64,000 nt of DNA from Pseudanabaena biceps (GTDB lineage: Bacteria > Cyanobacteriota > Cyanobacteriia > Pseudanabaenales > Pseudanabaenaceae). This document shows, one piece after another, positions 53,995 to 63,701 of the stretch. Position 1 is the stretch's first letter. Each line of letters starts with the position of its first letter. A model generated the notes under the pieces. It saw only the letters and a program-made list of their open reading frames with translations, made no database searches and had not been told where the DNA came from. The position numbers were made by a program, and so were the translations under genes. Where the stretch lies: positions 1,054,001 to 1,118,000 of the forward strand of contig JAATWA010000001.1 in NCBI GenBank assembly GCA_013361095.1. Reading direction: 5' to 3'.

Positions 53995-55176
53995 GGGTGT
54001 AGCCAAAATCTTTTTGAGGGCAATTAAGCCTTTTTTAAGCTGTCGTGAAACCGTGACAGCACTAATCCCCAGAGTCTCGGCTACTTCGCGATGGGTAAAT
54101 TCTTTTAAAAATACAAACTCTACTACTTCACGGGTGCGATCTTCTAATAGATCGAGAGCTTGCTGTAAACGCAGATTATCTTCTTGGGCCAGTTGAAAAC
54201 TTTGATATTTTTGATCAGTGACGAGATCGCCAAGGGAAGTTGAGTTATCTTCGCTTTGATCGATTGGAGTATCGAGACTAATAGGCGATCGGTTTTGACA
54301 AGCTAGTTTAATGTCATACCATTCATGCACGGTAATACTCAGATGCTCCGCCACCTCATGACTTGATGGCTCGCGCCCAATTTCAGTACGCCTATTGCGA
54401 ATAAACTTACAGCCTTGGTTGTAAGTTGCCAGCCATGCGCGAGGCATCCTCACCGTGGGGCTTTTGTCACGGAGATAATGCTGGATTTCGCCTTTAATAT
54501 AAGGCACGGCAAAGGAGCTAAAGGCATTACCTTTGCTGACATCAAAACGCTCGATCGCATTGATCAATCCAATTGAACCAACCTGCATCAAGTCTTCAAA
54601 ACTTTCTTGGCATTGATTTTTCCAGTGGTAGGCTTCGCGGCGGACTAAACCGATATTTAGGTTAACTAATTTATTACGCAGCCTCACCGTAGGACTAGCG
54701 CGATAGGCTTGCAAAATTTCTAGAGTTTCTTGCTTGCGGGAGATGGTTGTTTGCGGATCGACCTCTTCATTTGCAGTAGGTTCATTGCGGCTATCAAGAT
54801 ATTGTCTTTGCAAAAAGCTTTCAAGATGCTGATTGATCTGCGATCGCGCAAATTCCAAAAAGCTACAATTTAGATCAGGGCTGTAATGAGTTAGAGCTTT
54901 TTTTAATCCTTGCTTACCGATTTCTAACAATTCATTATCACTTGATCGTCTTTCTGCGGTTCTGCGATTAGAGACACGGCGCTCGCCTGTTTCTGGGTCA
55001 TTGTTATTCCATGTCTGACTGAGTAGAGAAATGGGAAGAGAAGTAATTGCTTCTCTAATTAATCCCATATGAATTTCTATAATCTTCTGCTGTACAAAAT
55101 CCGATGGACAAATTTTATATTCATCTAAGAGTGCCACTAAATTTTCATTAGTTAGATTCTCTTTATCTAATGGCAT
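53986..55176 (-). CDS. SigF/SigB-type (group 3) sigma factor with duplicated region 2
   Basis: 396 residues, well above the roughly 260 of ordinary group 3 factors. Residues 150-396 form a complete factor: region 2 (NIGLVRREAYHW, FEDLMQVGSIGLINAIERFD, AFSSFAVPYIKGEIQHYLRD), region 3 (AWLATYNQG...EIGREPSSHEVAEHL) and region 4 (REVVEFVFLKEFTHREVAETLGISAVTVSRQLKKGL). Residues 12-126 resemble a second, decayed region 2 (HMGLIREA, LLEIGKQGLKKALTHYSP, CSFLEFARSQINQHLESFL) interrupted by an Arg-rich insert at 60-80. No anti-sigma gene is adjacent. In cyanobacteria SigF-like factors govern pili and stress. Confidence 0.9.
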   Translation of the reverse strand: MPLDKENLTNENLVALLDEYKICPSDFVQQKIIEIHMGLIREAITSLPISLLSQTWNNNDPETGERRVSNRRTAERRSSDNELLEIGKQGLKKALTHYSPDLNCSFLEFARSQINQHLESFLQRQYLDSRNEPTANEEVDPQTTISRKQETLEILQAYRASPTVRLRNKLVNLNIGLVRREAYHWKNQCQESFEDLMQVGSIGLINAIERFDVSKGNAFSSFAVPYIKGEIQHYLRDKSPTVRMPRAWLATYNQGCKFIRNRRTEIGREPSSHEVAEHLSITVHEWYDIKLACQNRSPISLDTPIDQSEDNSTSLGDLVTDQKYQSFQLAQEDNLRLQQALDLLEDRTREVVEFVFLKEFTHREVAETLGISAVTVSRQLKKGLIALKKILATPIE

Positions 55177-55370
55177 AGGACAAACATCCGCAATAATCCA
55201 AGCAGCGAGAAAATATGTCTAATACTTTATAGAAAAACCCTGTGGACATCTGCCTGATACCAATAGTTGTCAATTACACATAGATCTTGATATTTTCTTC
55301 TGTCTCAGCCCCTCAAATTATAGCGTTAACTATTATTTATCGCTATTAGGGAAATTTTTAAATATTATCT

Positions 55371-55413
55371 CCATAAGCTGATTTGTCCGCTTTGCGGACA
55401 AATCAGCTTATGG
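55371..55413. terminator. Perfect hairpin downstream of moeA
   Basis: Arms CCATAAGCTGATTTGTCCGC around TTT. It is the likely terminator for moeA on the minus strand, 35 bases past its stop. Confidence 0.82.
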
Positions 55414-55447
55414 GTATTTTGCTAATTATTGGCGCAAAGTAACGCCT

Positions 55448-56677
55448 TTAGCCATTAAGAAACATGACGATCGCTTCATCACCAGCAGATACATAGGTTT
55501 GATTTACTCGCATTACGGCAGTAGCATTAGCGCCGATCGCACTAATAAAATTTCCTGAGCTGTAGTCTGAGACAGGCTGAAAAACTGGATTACCTTTTTC
55601 ATAGGTTAACTTTCCCCACAGATAAGTTTCCCGTCGTCCCTGTGCGTGTAAGTCCTGTGTCGTCGTCGCCTTGATAAATTGGGGATACCAATAGGTTGAA
55701 TTTGCGCCATTTAATTTGGCGATCGCCCCACGAATAAAGCGCCAAAAACTCATCATTGAGGAAACTGGATTTCCGGGGACTCCGAAATAAAGGACTTTGC
55801 CCAGACTTGCCACCGTTAGAGGTTTCCCTGGTTTGATCGCCACTGAGCGCACATAAATTTCTGCACCTAGTTTTTCGAGCAGCCCATCTATATAGTCATA
55901 GTCACCAACCGACACGCCACCTGTAGAAATGACCATATCTGTCGAAGCGATCGCCTGTTGCATCACTTTTTCAAGGGACTCCAGATCATCAGGAATAGCC
56001 CCAAAGGGAATCGCGATCGCACCTGCTTGGGTGATTAGTGCTGATAGGGCATGGATATTGGAGTCAATAATTTGTCCTGCCTGAAGTGGTTGTGAACTAT
56101 CAAGGTTTACTAGCTCGTTACCTGTAGAAATAATCGCAATTTTGGGTTGTCGATAAGCTCTCACCTGTGGACATCTTGCTGCGGCTAAAGCGCCGATTTC
56201 CGTGGCAGTGATTCTTGTGCCTGAGTCAACTAAGGTTGTGCCAGCCTGAATATATTGACCTTTGTGGCGCACATATTCGCCGTGAGTCGGCTTAGTTTTT
56301 AAATATAAAAAATTATCGATAGGTTCTACATCTTCTTGCATAATCACGGTGTCTGCGCCATTAGGGAGCATTCCGCCTGTAAAAATTCGTATACATTCAC
56401 CAGTAGCTAGGGAGCGCGATCTAGAAATTCCTGCGGAAATTTCATCGGGCGCGATCGCGAGTTTTAATTCGGGCAAATCTTCTAAGTCTGCATACCGTAA
56501 TGCATAACCATCCATTGCCGAGTTGTCCCAATGGGGAAAGTCCAATTTGCTGCTGACATCCTCTGCCAGAACTCTGGCGATCGCTTGAGATAAGGGCAAA
56601 AGTTCACTATCGATTGCAGGGTCGAAAGGTTTGACCAAATCTAAAATTATTTTTTCGACTTCCGAGACTGACAACAT
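55448..56677 (-). CDS. moeA: Molybdopterin molybdenumtransferase
   Basis: 409 residues from the ATG at 56677 (MLSVSEVEKIILDLV). A longer frame to 56755 would start inside the divergent trmD gene and cross a hairpin, so it is rejected. It inserts molybdate into adenylylated molybdopterin. Blocks: HWDNSAMDGYALRYADL near 65-80, IRIFTGGMLPNGADTVIMQED near 110, ISTGNELV near 195, and STGGVSVGDYDYI near 265, which are the MoeA signatures. Divergent from trmD with about 58 bases between starts. Confidence 0.94.
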   Translation of the reverse strand: MLSVSEVEKIILDLVKPFDPAIDSELLPLSQAIARVLAEDVSSKLDFPHWDNSAMDGYALRYADLEDLPELKLAIAPDEISAGISRSRSLATGECIRIFTGGMLPNGADTVIMQEDVEPIDNFLYLKTKPTHGEYVRHKGQYIQAGTTLVDSGTRITATEIGALAAARCPQVRAYRQPKIAIISTGNELVNLDSSQPLQAGQIIDSNIHALSALITQAGAIAIPFGAIPDDLESLEKVMQQAIASTDMVISTGGVSVGDYDYIDGLLEKLGAEIYVRSVAIKPGKPLTVASLGKVLYFGVPGNPVSSMMSFWRFIRGAIAKLNGANSTYWYPQFIKATTTQDLHAQGRRETYLWGKLTYEKGNPVFQPVSDYSSGNFISAIGANATAVMRVNQTYVSAGDEAIVMFLNG

Positions 56678-56690
56678 CGCTACATTACAG

Positions 56691-56721
56691 GTAGAGGACA
56701 GCGCGTAGCGCTGCCCTCTAC
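56691..56721. promoter_or_regulatory. Hairpin between the divergent moeA and trmD starts
   Basis: GTAGAGG-ACAGCGC-GTA-GCGCTG-CCCTCTAC, an imperfect 31-bp palindrome centred between two divergent starts. It could be an operator, a 5' leader structure or a remnant of the dispersed palindromes. Confidence 0.55.
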
Positions 56722-56735
56722 TATAGAATTTATTT

Positions 56736-57404
56736 ATGCGTATAGATATTGTCACTCTGTTTCCTGAATTTTTTACCTCGCCGTTGCAAACTAGTCTGCT
56801 GGGTAAAGCGATCGCTAATCAAATTGCCGATGTATACCTGACAAATCCGAGAGACTTCACGACCGACAAACACCATCGCGTTGACGATGAACCCTATGGC
56901 GGCGGCGTGGGTATGTTGATGAAGCCCGATCCAATTTTTGCGGCGGTGGAGTCATTGCCAATTTTGCCTAAGCGCGAAATTATCTACTTGACTCCGCAAG
57001 GTGAGCCAATGAGACAAGATATGTTTAAGGAACTCGCTAATTTCGATCAGCTAGTTCTCATTTGCGGCAGCTATGAAGGAGTTGATGAACGGGTATGTGA
57101 ACACTTGGTAACTCGCGAAGTTTCCCTCGGTGATTTTGTGCTGACCTGCGGCGAGATTCCTGCCTTGGCGCTAATTAATGGAGTGGTGCGCTTGCGTCCT
57201 GGCACAGTTGGGAAGGAAGATTCTCTTAAATTTGAAAGTTTTGAAGATGGATTATTGGATTATCCACAATATACAAGACCACCTATTTTTCGTGGTTGGG
57301 AAGTTCCCGAAGTATTGCGATCGGGCAATCATAAGTTAATTGCCGAATGGAGAAAAGAACAACAAATTTTACGCACTAAACAACGTCGTCCAGATTTACT
57401 ATAG
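56736..57404 (+). CDS. trmD: tRNA (guanine37-N1)-methyltransferase
   Basis: 222 residues of the SPOUT-fold TrmD. It begins MRIDIVTLFPEFFTSPLQTSLLGKAI, with VDDEPYGGGVGMLMKPDPIF near 49 (the catalytic Asp and Gly-rich loop), the knot LICGSYEGVDERV and LGDFVLTCGEIPAL near 128, LLDYPQYTRPPIFRGWEVPEVLRSGNH near 172. It methylates G37 next to the anticodon of CCN- and CGG-reading tRNAs to prevent frameshifts. Not next to rpsP or rplS as in many bacteria, which is normal for cyanobacteria. Confidence 0.96.
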   Translation: MRIDIVTLFPEFFTSPLQTSLLGKAIANQIADVYLTNPRDFTTDKHHRVDDEPYGGGVGMLMKPDPIFAAVESLPILPKREIIYLTPQGEPMRQDMFKELANFDQLVLICGSYEGVDERVCEHLVTREVSLGDFVLTCGEIPALALINGVVRLRPGTVGKEDSLKFESFEDGLLDYPQYTRPPIFRGWEVPEVLRSGNHKLIAEWRKEQQILRTKQRRPDLL

Positions 57405-57553
57405 GCTTAGACAGCCAATAAAAACCAAGCGAGATTTGTTATCTATGGCAACCTGTCAACAAATGTGACAGATTAACCACTAGCTTTAAAGGCAGAAGAT
57501 AACTCTAATTTTTTACAAGCATGGCAACTCAAAAGCACAAAGCGATCGTGTCA

Positions 57554-57651
57554 GGCACTGGTCAGTTAATGAGGGATGGGTACTGAAACGCCCATTTCAT
57601 GCCGACAAAAAAGATGGAAATACGTCGATCACGCTTTAGCTGACCAGTGCC
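57554..57651. mobile_element. 98-bp element with 16-bp terminal inverted repeats
   Basis: Ends GGCACTGGTCAGTTAA and TTTAGCTGACCAGTGCC match as inverted repeats at 15 of 16 positions. The interior is unique and non-coding, with no long internal hairpin. This looks like an IS-derived miniature element or a deletion remnant. I cannot see a target duplication. It ends 7 bases before the histidine kinase stop. Confidence 0.65.
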
Positions 57652-57658
57652 ACAACTC

Positions 57659-60600
57659 TTAGCGGCTAATGTAAACTTGTAATGCTTTGACTAGAGCGTC
57701 ATATTCAGTGGATATATTCTGTAGTGCTTGTTCCATTTCTAATAATGCTTGAGAACTTTCCGAAGTGGAACTAAGAACAATTTTGCAAAGAGATTTTATC
57801 TTGCTACAAATTTCAAACATTTTCATCGCCCCAAAGCTAGCACTGCCGCCTTTTAGGGCATGATTTTCAAAATCCACCGTCTGAATATCTAAAGAGGCAA
57901 AAGCGGTTTGTATTTTTGCGATCGCTTTTGCCGACTCTGCCAGATAGTCTTGAATTAAGTTAGCTAGATTCTCAAAGCCGATAGAATCAGCGAGGTTATT
58001 GAGAGTTTTGATATCTAAAGATGCTTTATTTGGTTGAGATATGGTGAAATTTGCCCCTTGGGATCGGGTTACTTTTTGCAGCACTTGTGTCAAATTATCT
58101 GACTGCAAGGGCTTGGTAATATATTCATCCATGCCTGCTAATTGAGCGTCTTTGTGCGCTTCCTCAAAAGCATTGGCAGATAATCCTATAATCCAAGGCT
58201 GTCGATCTGAGCGCTGACGAATCTGCTTAGTTGCGGTTAATCCATCCATGATCGGCATTTGGATATCCATAAACACGACATCATAGGAAGTCTCATCGAT
58301 AGCTTTAACGGCTTCAGCACCATTGGTGACTGCCTTGGCATGGTAACCAAGACTTTCTAGCATTAGTAATAGAACTTTTTTATTAACAGGATTGTCTTCA
58401 GCAATTAAGATCCGTAGAGGATGATTTTTAGAAAATTCTGTACTTGATAGGTAGGTGTTGTGAGGGATAGAGTTTATAGAAAGGATTGGATTTGCATAGC
58501 TATCTGACAAGGCGCGGTATAGCTTATTAGAGGAAATGGGTTTAGTTAGCTGAGCGGCAAAGTAATTTGTTTCTACAACAGTCGGAATAGAGCTTAAGGC
58601 AATTAACTTTAGATCTGGTAGGACACCTTGAATATCTTGAGCAAGTTCCAAACCATTAAATTCGGAAGTATCTAAATCAATAATAACAACATCAAAGCGT
58701 TGGGTAGTTTGCAAGAGATGGAAAGCTTGGTTGAGATTTTGAGCAAACTGAAGCTCAATGTTAAGTGGGTGGAGATATTGCGCGATCGCAATTTGACAGG
58801 TCTGGCTGGGATGAATTAACAAAATATGCTGCATAGCAATCTGGGGCGCGATCGCATTCCCATTACTAGTGGGAGTATTTTCAACATCGGCGATTGCCTG
58901 TACTCGGATCGAAAAACTAAAGGTGGAGCCGATCCCCACCTCACTTTGGACTGCGATGTCACCGCCCATCAGTTCACAAAGCTGTTTACAAATCGCTAGT
59001 CCCAAACCAGTGCCACCATATTGGCGACTGATAGAGATATCGGCTTGACTAAAGTTTTGAAATAGTCGCGAGATCGCCTCCGCAGATATACCCACCCCTG
59101 TGTCGCGAACTTCAAATAGAAGTTCATACCATGATACTGAATCTACATCAGTGCTAAATTTTGGCAGCGATCGCGCATTTACAGAAATCACAATTTCACC
59201 ACATTCTGTAAACTTAATGGCATTGCTAACTAGATTTACCAATACCTGACGTAAGCGACCATAGTCACCGATGATCTGCTGTGGTAGGTGGCAATTAATC
59301 AACGCGAATAATTCTAGGTGTTTGCCAAAAACTTTTGCTGCCATCAGATCCAGCACTTCTTCGATGCATTGCGACAATGCAAAAGGACTAGCATCGATTT
59401 GCATTGCTCCTGATTCTATTTTGGATAAATCCAAAACATTATTGATGATTGACAATAAAATTTCACCACTGTTTTTGATGGTGGCAACGTAATCTTGCTG
59501 TTGTGGGGTTAACGAAGTTGTTTGCAAGATCTCCGTCATGCCAATTACGGCATTCATGGGGGTACGAATTTCATGGCTCATTACTGCCAAAAATCTGCTT
59601 TTTGCTTGATTAGCTTCTTCGGCAATTCTCGCCTCGGCTAATTTCGCTTCCATATTTTTGCGATCGCTAATATCTTGAGCCGTTCCATAAAGTCTAGATA
59701 TCTCCTCATTTTGATTATATTCCGCATGACCGATCGCTTCTATATAACGAGATGGCTTAGCAGAATCTGATCTGGCTAGCTCTAGTTCCATATGATAGGA
59801 CTTACCTTGACTAATAGTCAGCTGAACTGCTTCATCAAGTCGTTTTTGGGAGTCTAAGGTCATCAGTTGCAGATATGCGTCATAATTGGGAGTTCCGAAT
59901 GCAGGATCGAGATCAAAAATGCGAAATAGCTCGCTAGACCAGCTAATCTCATCACGCAAAATATGCCATTCCCAATGACCAATTTTAGAGATTCTCTGTG
60001 CTTCCTCTAGTCTGGCTTCACTCTCTCGCAAAGCTAGTTCAATGACTTTGCGATCGCTAATGTTAAATAATGAACCTAATAGAATAGGAGTCTGATTATC
60101 AATCGCCAAACCAACGCGAACGTTATCGCGCACCCAAACTACCTTGCCCTCAGCAGTCAACATCCGATATTCGCAGTTACATTCTTCGCCAGTAGCGATC
60201 GTATGCTGTATTTGTTTTTGAAAACCTTGGCGATCCTCTGGATGCACATAATCAACCCAGCCATGTAAAAAGTTATCTTGCCAAAATGAATGGGTTATCC
60301 CCAATAGATTATTTATCTGTGGACTAATAAAAGAGAACTTTTGGGCGAACTCTGTTGTATTCGCGATCGGTAATACATAGGTGACATTAGGAATCTGTTC
60401 TACTAAACTCCGATATTGTTCCATCCATCGGAAGATATTTGTATAGGCATTTTCTGCATCTTCACTGTGACGACTTAAATTTGCCTTGATTTGCTCCTGC
60501 TCTAAGGCAAAAGCAACCTGCATCGCCGCCAGTTGCAAGGTCTCAACAATCTCCTGCTCCCACCCAAGAGGCGATCGCTGACGCAAAATCATAAATCCCC

Positions 60601-61027
60601 AAAGGCAAGTTTCTGGAGCCTTCAGCACAATTGGCACAATAAAATAAGGATTGTCTTCAAATATTTGGGGCAAACTTGCGAAATCTGCTAAATCCCCTGA
60701 GTCAAGCAAAATATTCTCAAGACTATACTCAAAATTATTTGGAATCAAAGATTGAGAAGACTCATTAATACTAGAAATATTGGCAACATTAGACGCGATC
60801 GCCTCAGCAATAATCTTGCCTTGTAAATGGGAATTAGTTTGACGCGGCTCTAGCTCTGATAATTTACAGAGAGAATCTAGCTTAAAAAAAGCCACGCAAA
60901 TGATATTAGGTAAAACATTAGACAACTCCAAAACCTCACCACAAATATCCTGTAATGACTCGTGAATGTTGTGGCTCTGGCGGAGAATTTGGATAGTTCT
61001 CAGGCTAACACGCGCTGCGTGGGACAT
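57659..61027 (-). CDS. Hybrid sensor histidine kinase, GAF-PAS-PAS-HK-REC-REC-Hpt
   Basis: 1122 residues, soluble. GAF-like domain (about 1-190), two PAS domains with PAC parts (about 210-330 and 335-455), a dimerisation/phosphoacceptor helix with SHEIRTPMN and His485, an ATPase with NLVSNAIKFTE and GTGLGLAICKQLCELMGG (to about 715), a first receiver (about 735-855, degenerate, IIDLDTSEF), a second with MDIQMPIMDG and Asp921, and a C-terminal Hpt domain with HALKGGSA (His1056). The full phosphorelay is thus in one chain. The stimulus is unknown. No response regulator is next to it; one begins at 63702. Confidence 0.92.
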   Translation of the reverse strand: MSHAARVSLRTIQILRQSHNIHESLQDICGEVLELSNVLPNIICVAFFKLDSLCKLSELEPRQTNSHLQGKIIAEAIASNVANISSINESSQSLIPNNFEYSLENILLDSGDLADFASLPQIFEDNPYFIVPIVLKAPETCLWGFMILRQRSPLGWEQEIVETLQLAAMQVAFALEQEQIKANLSRHSEDAENAYTNIFRWMEQYRSLVEQIPNVTYVLPIANTTEFAQKFSFISPQINNLLGITHSFWQDNFLHGWVDYVHPEDRQGFQKQIQHTIATGEECNCEYRMLTAEGKVVWVRDNVRVGLAIDNQTPILLGSLFNISDRKVIELALRESEARLEEAQRISKIGHWEWHILRDEISWSSELFRIFDLDPAFGTPNYDAYLQLMTLDSQKRLDEAVQLTISQGKSYHMELELARSDSAKPSRYIEAIGHAEYNQNEEISRLYGTAQDISDRKNMEAKLAEARIAEEANQAKSRFLAVMSHEIRTPMNAVIGMTEILQTTSLTPQQQDYVATIKNSGEILLSIINNVLDLSKIESGAMQIDASPFALSQCIEEVLDLMAAKVFGKHLELFALINCHLPQQIIGDYGRLRQVLVNLVSNAIKFTECGEIVISVNARSLPKFSTDVDSVSWYELLFEVRDTGVGISAEAISRLFQNFSQADISISRQYGGTGLGLAICKQLCELMGGDIAVQSEVGIGSTFSFSIRVQAIADVENTPTSNGNAIAPQIAMQHILLIHPSQTCQIAIAQYLHPLNIELQFAQNLNQAFHLLQTTQRFDVVIIDLDTSEFNGLELAQDIQGVLPDLKLIALSSIPTVVETNYFAAQLTKPISSNKLYRALSDSYANPILSINSIPHNTYLSSTEFSKNHPLRILIAEDNPVNKKVLLLMLESLGYHAKAVTNGAEAVKAIDETSYDVVFMDIQMPIMDGLTATKQIRQRSDRQPWIIGLSANAFEEAHKDAQLAGMDEYITKPLQSDNLTQVLQKVTRSQGANFTISQPNKASLDIKTLNNLADSIGFENLANLIQDYLAESAKAIAKIQTAFASLDIQTVDFENHALKGGSASFGAMKMFEICSKIKSLCKIVLSSTSESSQALLEMEQALQNISTEYDALVKALQVYISR

Positions 61028-61060
61028 AGTTTTTGGAATTTTATGTTTAATTGCGCCTAG

Positions 61061-61158
61061 CTACTCCTTTCCCACCCAAAGAATAGACGTTATAAAGTGA
61101 ATAATTAGGCGTGCGCGGCTTTGCTGCGCACGCCTAATTATTCACTGGGAAGGGAGTA
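61061..61158. repeat. Family D element, copy D2
   Basis: Ends CTACTCCTTTCCCA and TGGGAAGGGAGTA, internal ATAGACGTTATAAAG, and a long perfect hairpin (61096-61146) with arms AGTGAATAATTAGGCGTGCG. Paired with D1 at 8151-8251. It lies just upstream of the histidine kinase start. Confidence 0.75.
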
Positions 61159-61345
61159 TTTATCAAAACTTTAGCTAATCAACTGAAATATTTAAAATTT
61201 TCGATACAAAAATTTATTTCGCAAGATATTTTCCTATATGTTTCCAGAGTATTGCATCACTTAAAATCCCCCCTGCTTAAAATTTTATAGCGGCGATCAA
61301 TTTTAGCTTGAGGTGACACTTTATAACACATCAAGCCAAGCTCCC

Positions 61346-61463
61346 CAGCCATGCTCAATAAGACCCTAATTTCGAGATTTCCAGCCCCAAAAGTGCTGAA
61401 AATCTCGAAATTAGTTTTTGAAGGCTAGCTTTCAAAGCCCAATTTTGATAATGAGAATTACTG
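61346..61463. repeat. Family C element, copy C3
   Basis: 118 bp, CAGCC...CTAATTTCGAGATTTCCAG and complement, then TTTTTGAAGGCTAGCTTTCA and the common end AATGAGAATTACTG followed by TA. Diverged at its left end. With D2 it accounts for most of the 518-base gap before tldD. Confidence 0.65.
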
Positions 61464-61545
61464 TAAGAAACCTATGCCAAATACCATTAATCAGTCTATT
61501 TGCTACACTTGCAGAAGACTTAAGTAATCAGTAACAAAGCACAAG

Positions 61546-63015
61546 ATGAAAACTAACCTGCTCCAGACCAAAGAGCTATCTAGCTTGCAATATGATCTCG
61601 TCAGCGATCGCTTTGACGAAACATGGGAAGCACCACTATCAATCCTATTGGGCTTAGGTCGGGCAGCAGGAGCCGATTTTGTAGAATTCTTTTTAGAGCG
61701 CAACAGTTACATTAGCTGTCTTGCTGAAGATGACACCATCACCAGTATTGCGCCACGTCTATCCACAGGAGCAGGGATTCGCGCCTTTAAAGGCAAATCT
61801 GACTGCTATGTCAGCACCAATGATTTATCTTTTTTAGGACTAAAATCTGCCCTCGAACGCGCTCTTTCGATCTTAGGGTTGCAACTTCCTTCCGCCAAGT
61901 CAGTTATTCCTTCCATTCAACTAGAACTATTCCGTGACTACGCCATCAAAAAGAGCAAAGATAGCTGGCTCTCGCAATGCAGCCCCATGCGTGAAATGGG
62001 AGAAATTTTGCTAGGTGCAAATCAACTCCTTGCCAAAAAAGGAACCCATGTTCAATCAAGGCGATCAGGCTATTTTCGTGATTGGCAAGAGATCCTTGTA
62101 GCCGCAAGTGATGGCACATTTGCGAGAGACATTCGCCTCACTCAATCCGTTGGTTCTAACTTACTTTGCGCGGATGGAACTAATCGCTCATCAATTAATA
62201 AGCGGGTCGGTGGTACAAGTGATCCCAGCTATCTCCGCACTTGGAACTACGAACCTATAGTTGAAGAAATTGCCGAAGCAGCCGCCCAAATGCTCTACGC
62301 CGATTATGTCGAATCTGGCTCCTATCCTGTGATTATGGCAAATCAATTTGGCGGCGTCATCTTCCATGAAGCCTGTGGACATTTACTCGAAACCACTGGC
62401 ATCGAAGCGAAAACGACTCCCTTTGCCGAAATGAAAGGACTGAAAATCGCGCACGAAAATCTCACTGCATGGGATGAAGGACGATCTGAAGAGGCTTTCG
62501 GCACTATCGATATGGATGATGAAGGAATGCCCACCCAGCGCACTCTTTTAATTGAGAATGGAATCTTGAAAAACTTTATCAGCGATCGCGCTGGAGAAAT
62601 GAGAACAGGACATCCCCGCACAGGCAGTGGTCGCCGTCAGAGCTATGCCTACGCCGCCGCCAGTCGGATGCGAAACACCTACATCGGTGCAGGTGAATTT
62701 AGCCTAGAGGAACTATTTGCTTCTGTAGACAAGGGCATTTATTGCAAACAAATGGGTGGTGGAAGTGTGCTACCCACAGGTCAATTTAACTTTGCCGTGG
62801 ACGAAGCCTATCTGGTGGAAAATGGCAAAATCACCAAGCCCCTCAAAGGTGCAACTTTAATCGGTGATGCTAAAGAAGTGATGCAGCAAATTTCCATGAG
62901 TTCGCGTGACTTGGAACTTGCCGCAGGTTTTTGTGGCTCAGTCAGTGGCAGTGTATATGTGACGGTTGGTCAGCCCCACATTAAAGTTGACGCGATTACC
63001 GTTGGTGGTCGCTAA
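61546..63015 (+). CDS. tldD: TldD/PmbA-family metalloprotease
   Basis: 489 residues of the TldD half of the TldD/TldE zinc protease. The zinc motif HEACGH is at 274-279 within [21 protein letters not shown]. Then [51 protein letters not shown] and [21 protein letters not shown] follow. In other bacteria TldD/E removes leader peptides from modified peptides and processes gyrase inhibitors. The TldE partner is not in the window. Typical length; ATG start follows a short T-poor leader. Confidence 0.9.
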   Translation: MKTNLLQTKELSSLQYDLVSDRFDETWEAPLSILLGLGRAAGADFVEFFLERNSYISCLAEDDTITSIAPRLSTGAGIRAFKGKSDCYVSTNDLSFLGLKSALERALSILGLQLPSAKSVIPSIQLELFRDYAIKKSKDSWLSQCSPMREMGEILLGANQLLAKKGTHVQSRRSGYFRDWQEILVAASDGTFARDIRLTQSVGSNLLCADGTNRSSINKRVGGTSDPSYLRTWNYEPIVEEIAEAAAQMLYADYVESGSYPVIMANQFGGVIFHEACGHLLETTGIEAKTTPFAEMKGLKIAHENLTAWDEGRSEEAFGTIDMDDEGMPTQRTLLIENGILKNFISDRAGEMRTGHPRTGSGRRQSYAYAAASRMRNTYIGAGEFSLEELFASVDKGIYCKQMGGGSVLPTGQFNFAVDEAYLVENGKITKPLKGATLIGDAKEVMQQISMSSRDLELAAGFCGSVSGSVYVTVGQPHIKVDAITVGGR

Positions 63016-63040
63016 TACACATCCGCTTTGAGCTTTATTT

Positions 63041-63069
63041 TGAGTTGCGGCGCAAAGCGCCGCAACTCA
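63041..63069 (+). terminator. Hairpin after tldD
   Basis: TGAGTTGCGGCGC-AAA-GCGCCGCAACTCA, 26 bases past the tldD stop. Confidence 0.8.
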
Positions 63070-63124
63070 TCTTCTAGTTTTATGTTCTATAGCTCTATAG
63101 CTATAGTCAAGTGTGCTAAAACAT

Positions 63125-63179
63125 AAAACCCAAGAATTGGCTAGCGACGCAGAGCGTCGCCAGCCAATTCTTGGGTTTT
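63125..63179. repeat. Long G-type palindrome
   Basis: Arms AAAACCCAAGAATTGGCTAG with core GCGACGC-AGA-GCGTCGC. The usual GGCGGCGC core carries compensating G-to-A and C-to-T changes in both arms, keeping the pairing. This suggests selection for, or active repair of, the stem. Confidence 0.85.
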
Positions 63180-63208
63180 GATTTGTCTTAACAAATGACT
63201 TGCCATCT

Positions 63209-63251
63209 AAGGATTAGCAGTGCGGCGCTTCGCGCCGCACTGCTAATCCTT
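63209..63251. repeat. Perfect palindrome with GCGGCGC core, followed by a D-element end
   Basis: Arms AAGGATTAGCAGTGCGGCGC around TTC. The word TAGGAAGGGAGTAG (63255-63268) after it is a lone end of a family D element. Confidence 0.82.
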
Positions 63252-63286
63252 GGATAGGAAGGGAGTAGCTATAGACCAAAACTTGC

Positions 63287-63341
63287 CTTGTAATACCAAT
63301 AACAAAAATGGCGTTGCCATTTTTGTTATTGGTATTACAAG
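63287..63341. repeat. Perfect palindrome
   Basis: Arms CTTGTAATACCAATAACAAA with tip AAATGGC-GTT-GCCATTT. No coding sequence is supported here; the open frame that crosses it is an artefact of the palindrome. Confidence 0.82.
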
Positions 63342-63472
63342 AAATTTCGGGAAAGATCGACTAGAACTCTATGCTCATGAAAAAAACAGTTATATTATTA
63401 GACAAGTGTTTAATAAATGCGGTATTACTAAGCGCAACAATTCTTCCATGAGTTAAGCAACGCTTATCTCGT

Positions 63473-63500
63473 CAAACAAGGTGCTTAAGAACCTTGTTTG
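63473..63500. repeat. Short hairpin
   Basis: CAAACAAGGT and complement around CTTAAGA-like loop. One of six structures filling the 686-base gap between tldD and the response regulator gene. Confidence 0.65.
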
Positions 63501-63512
63501 TGAAGCCCTCAA

Positions 63513-63642
63513 ATGTAATTCTAAATTATGAAACCAATTTTGGGATTTTCAGCGCCTTTGGCGCTGAAAATCCCAAAATTGGTTTTTGAAAGCAATTTAT
63601 AGGCTTGCTTTCAAAAACCAATTTTTATAATGAGAATTGCTG
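63513..63642. repeat. Family C element, copy C4
   Basis: About 130 bp. Inner hairpins ACCAATTTTGGGATTTTCAGC with complement and TTGAAAGCAA...TTGCTTTCAA, right end TATAATGAGAATTGCTG intact, left end diverged. Collinear with C2. Confidence 0.75.
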
Positions 63643-63701
63643 AGATGCAAATGCTTGTTAGTTTTTAGGATGATTAGGAATTTTAATTAGGTGATCGAGT
63701 C

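Noticed and set aside
63250..63456. 68-residue frame after tldD
   Set aside because: It runs through a perfect palindrome and a D-element end; composition is not protein-like.
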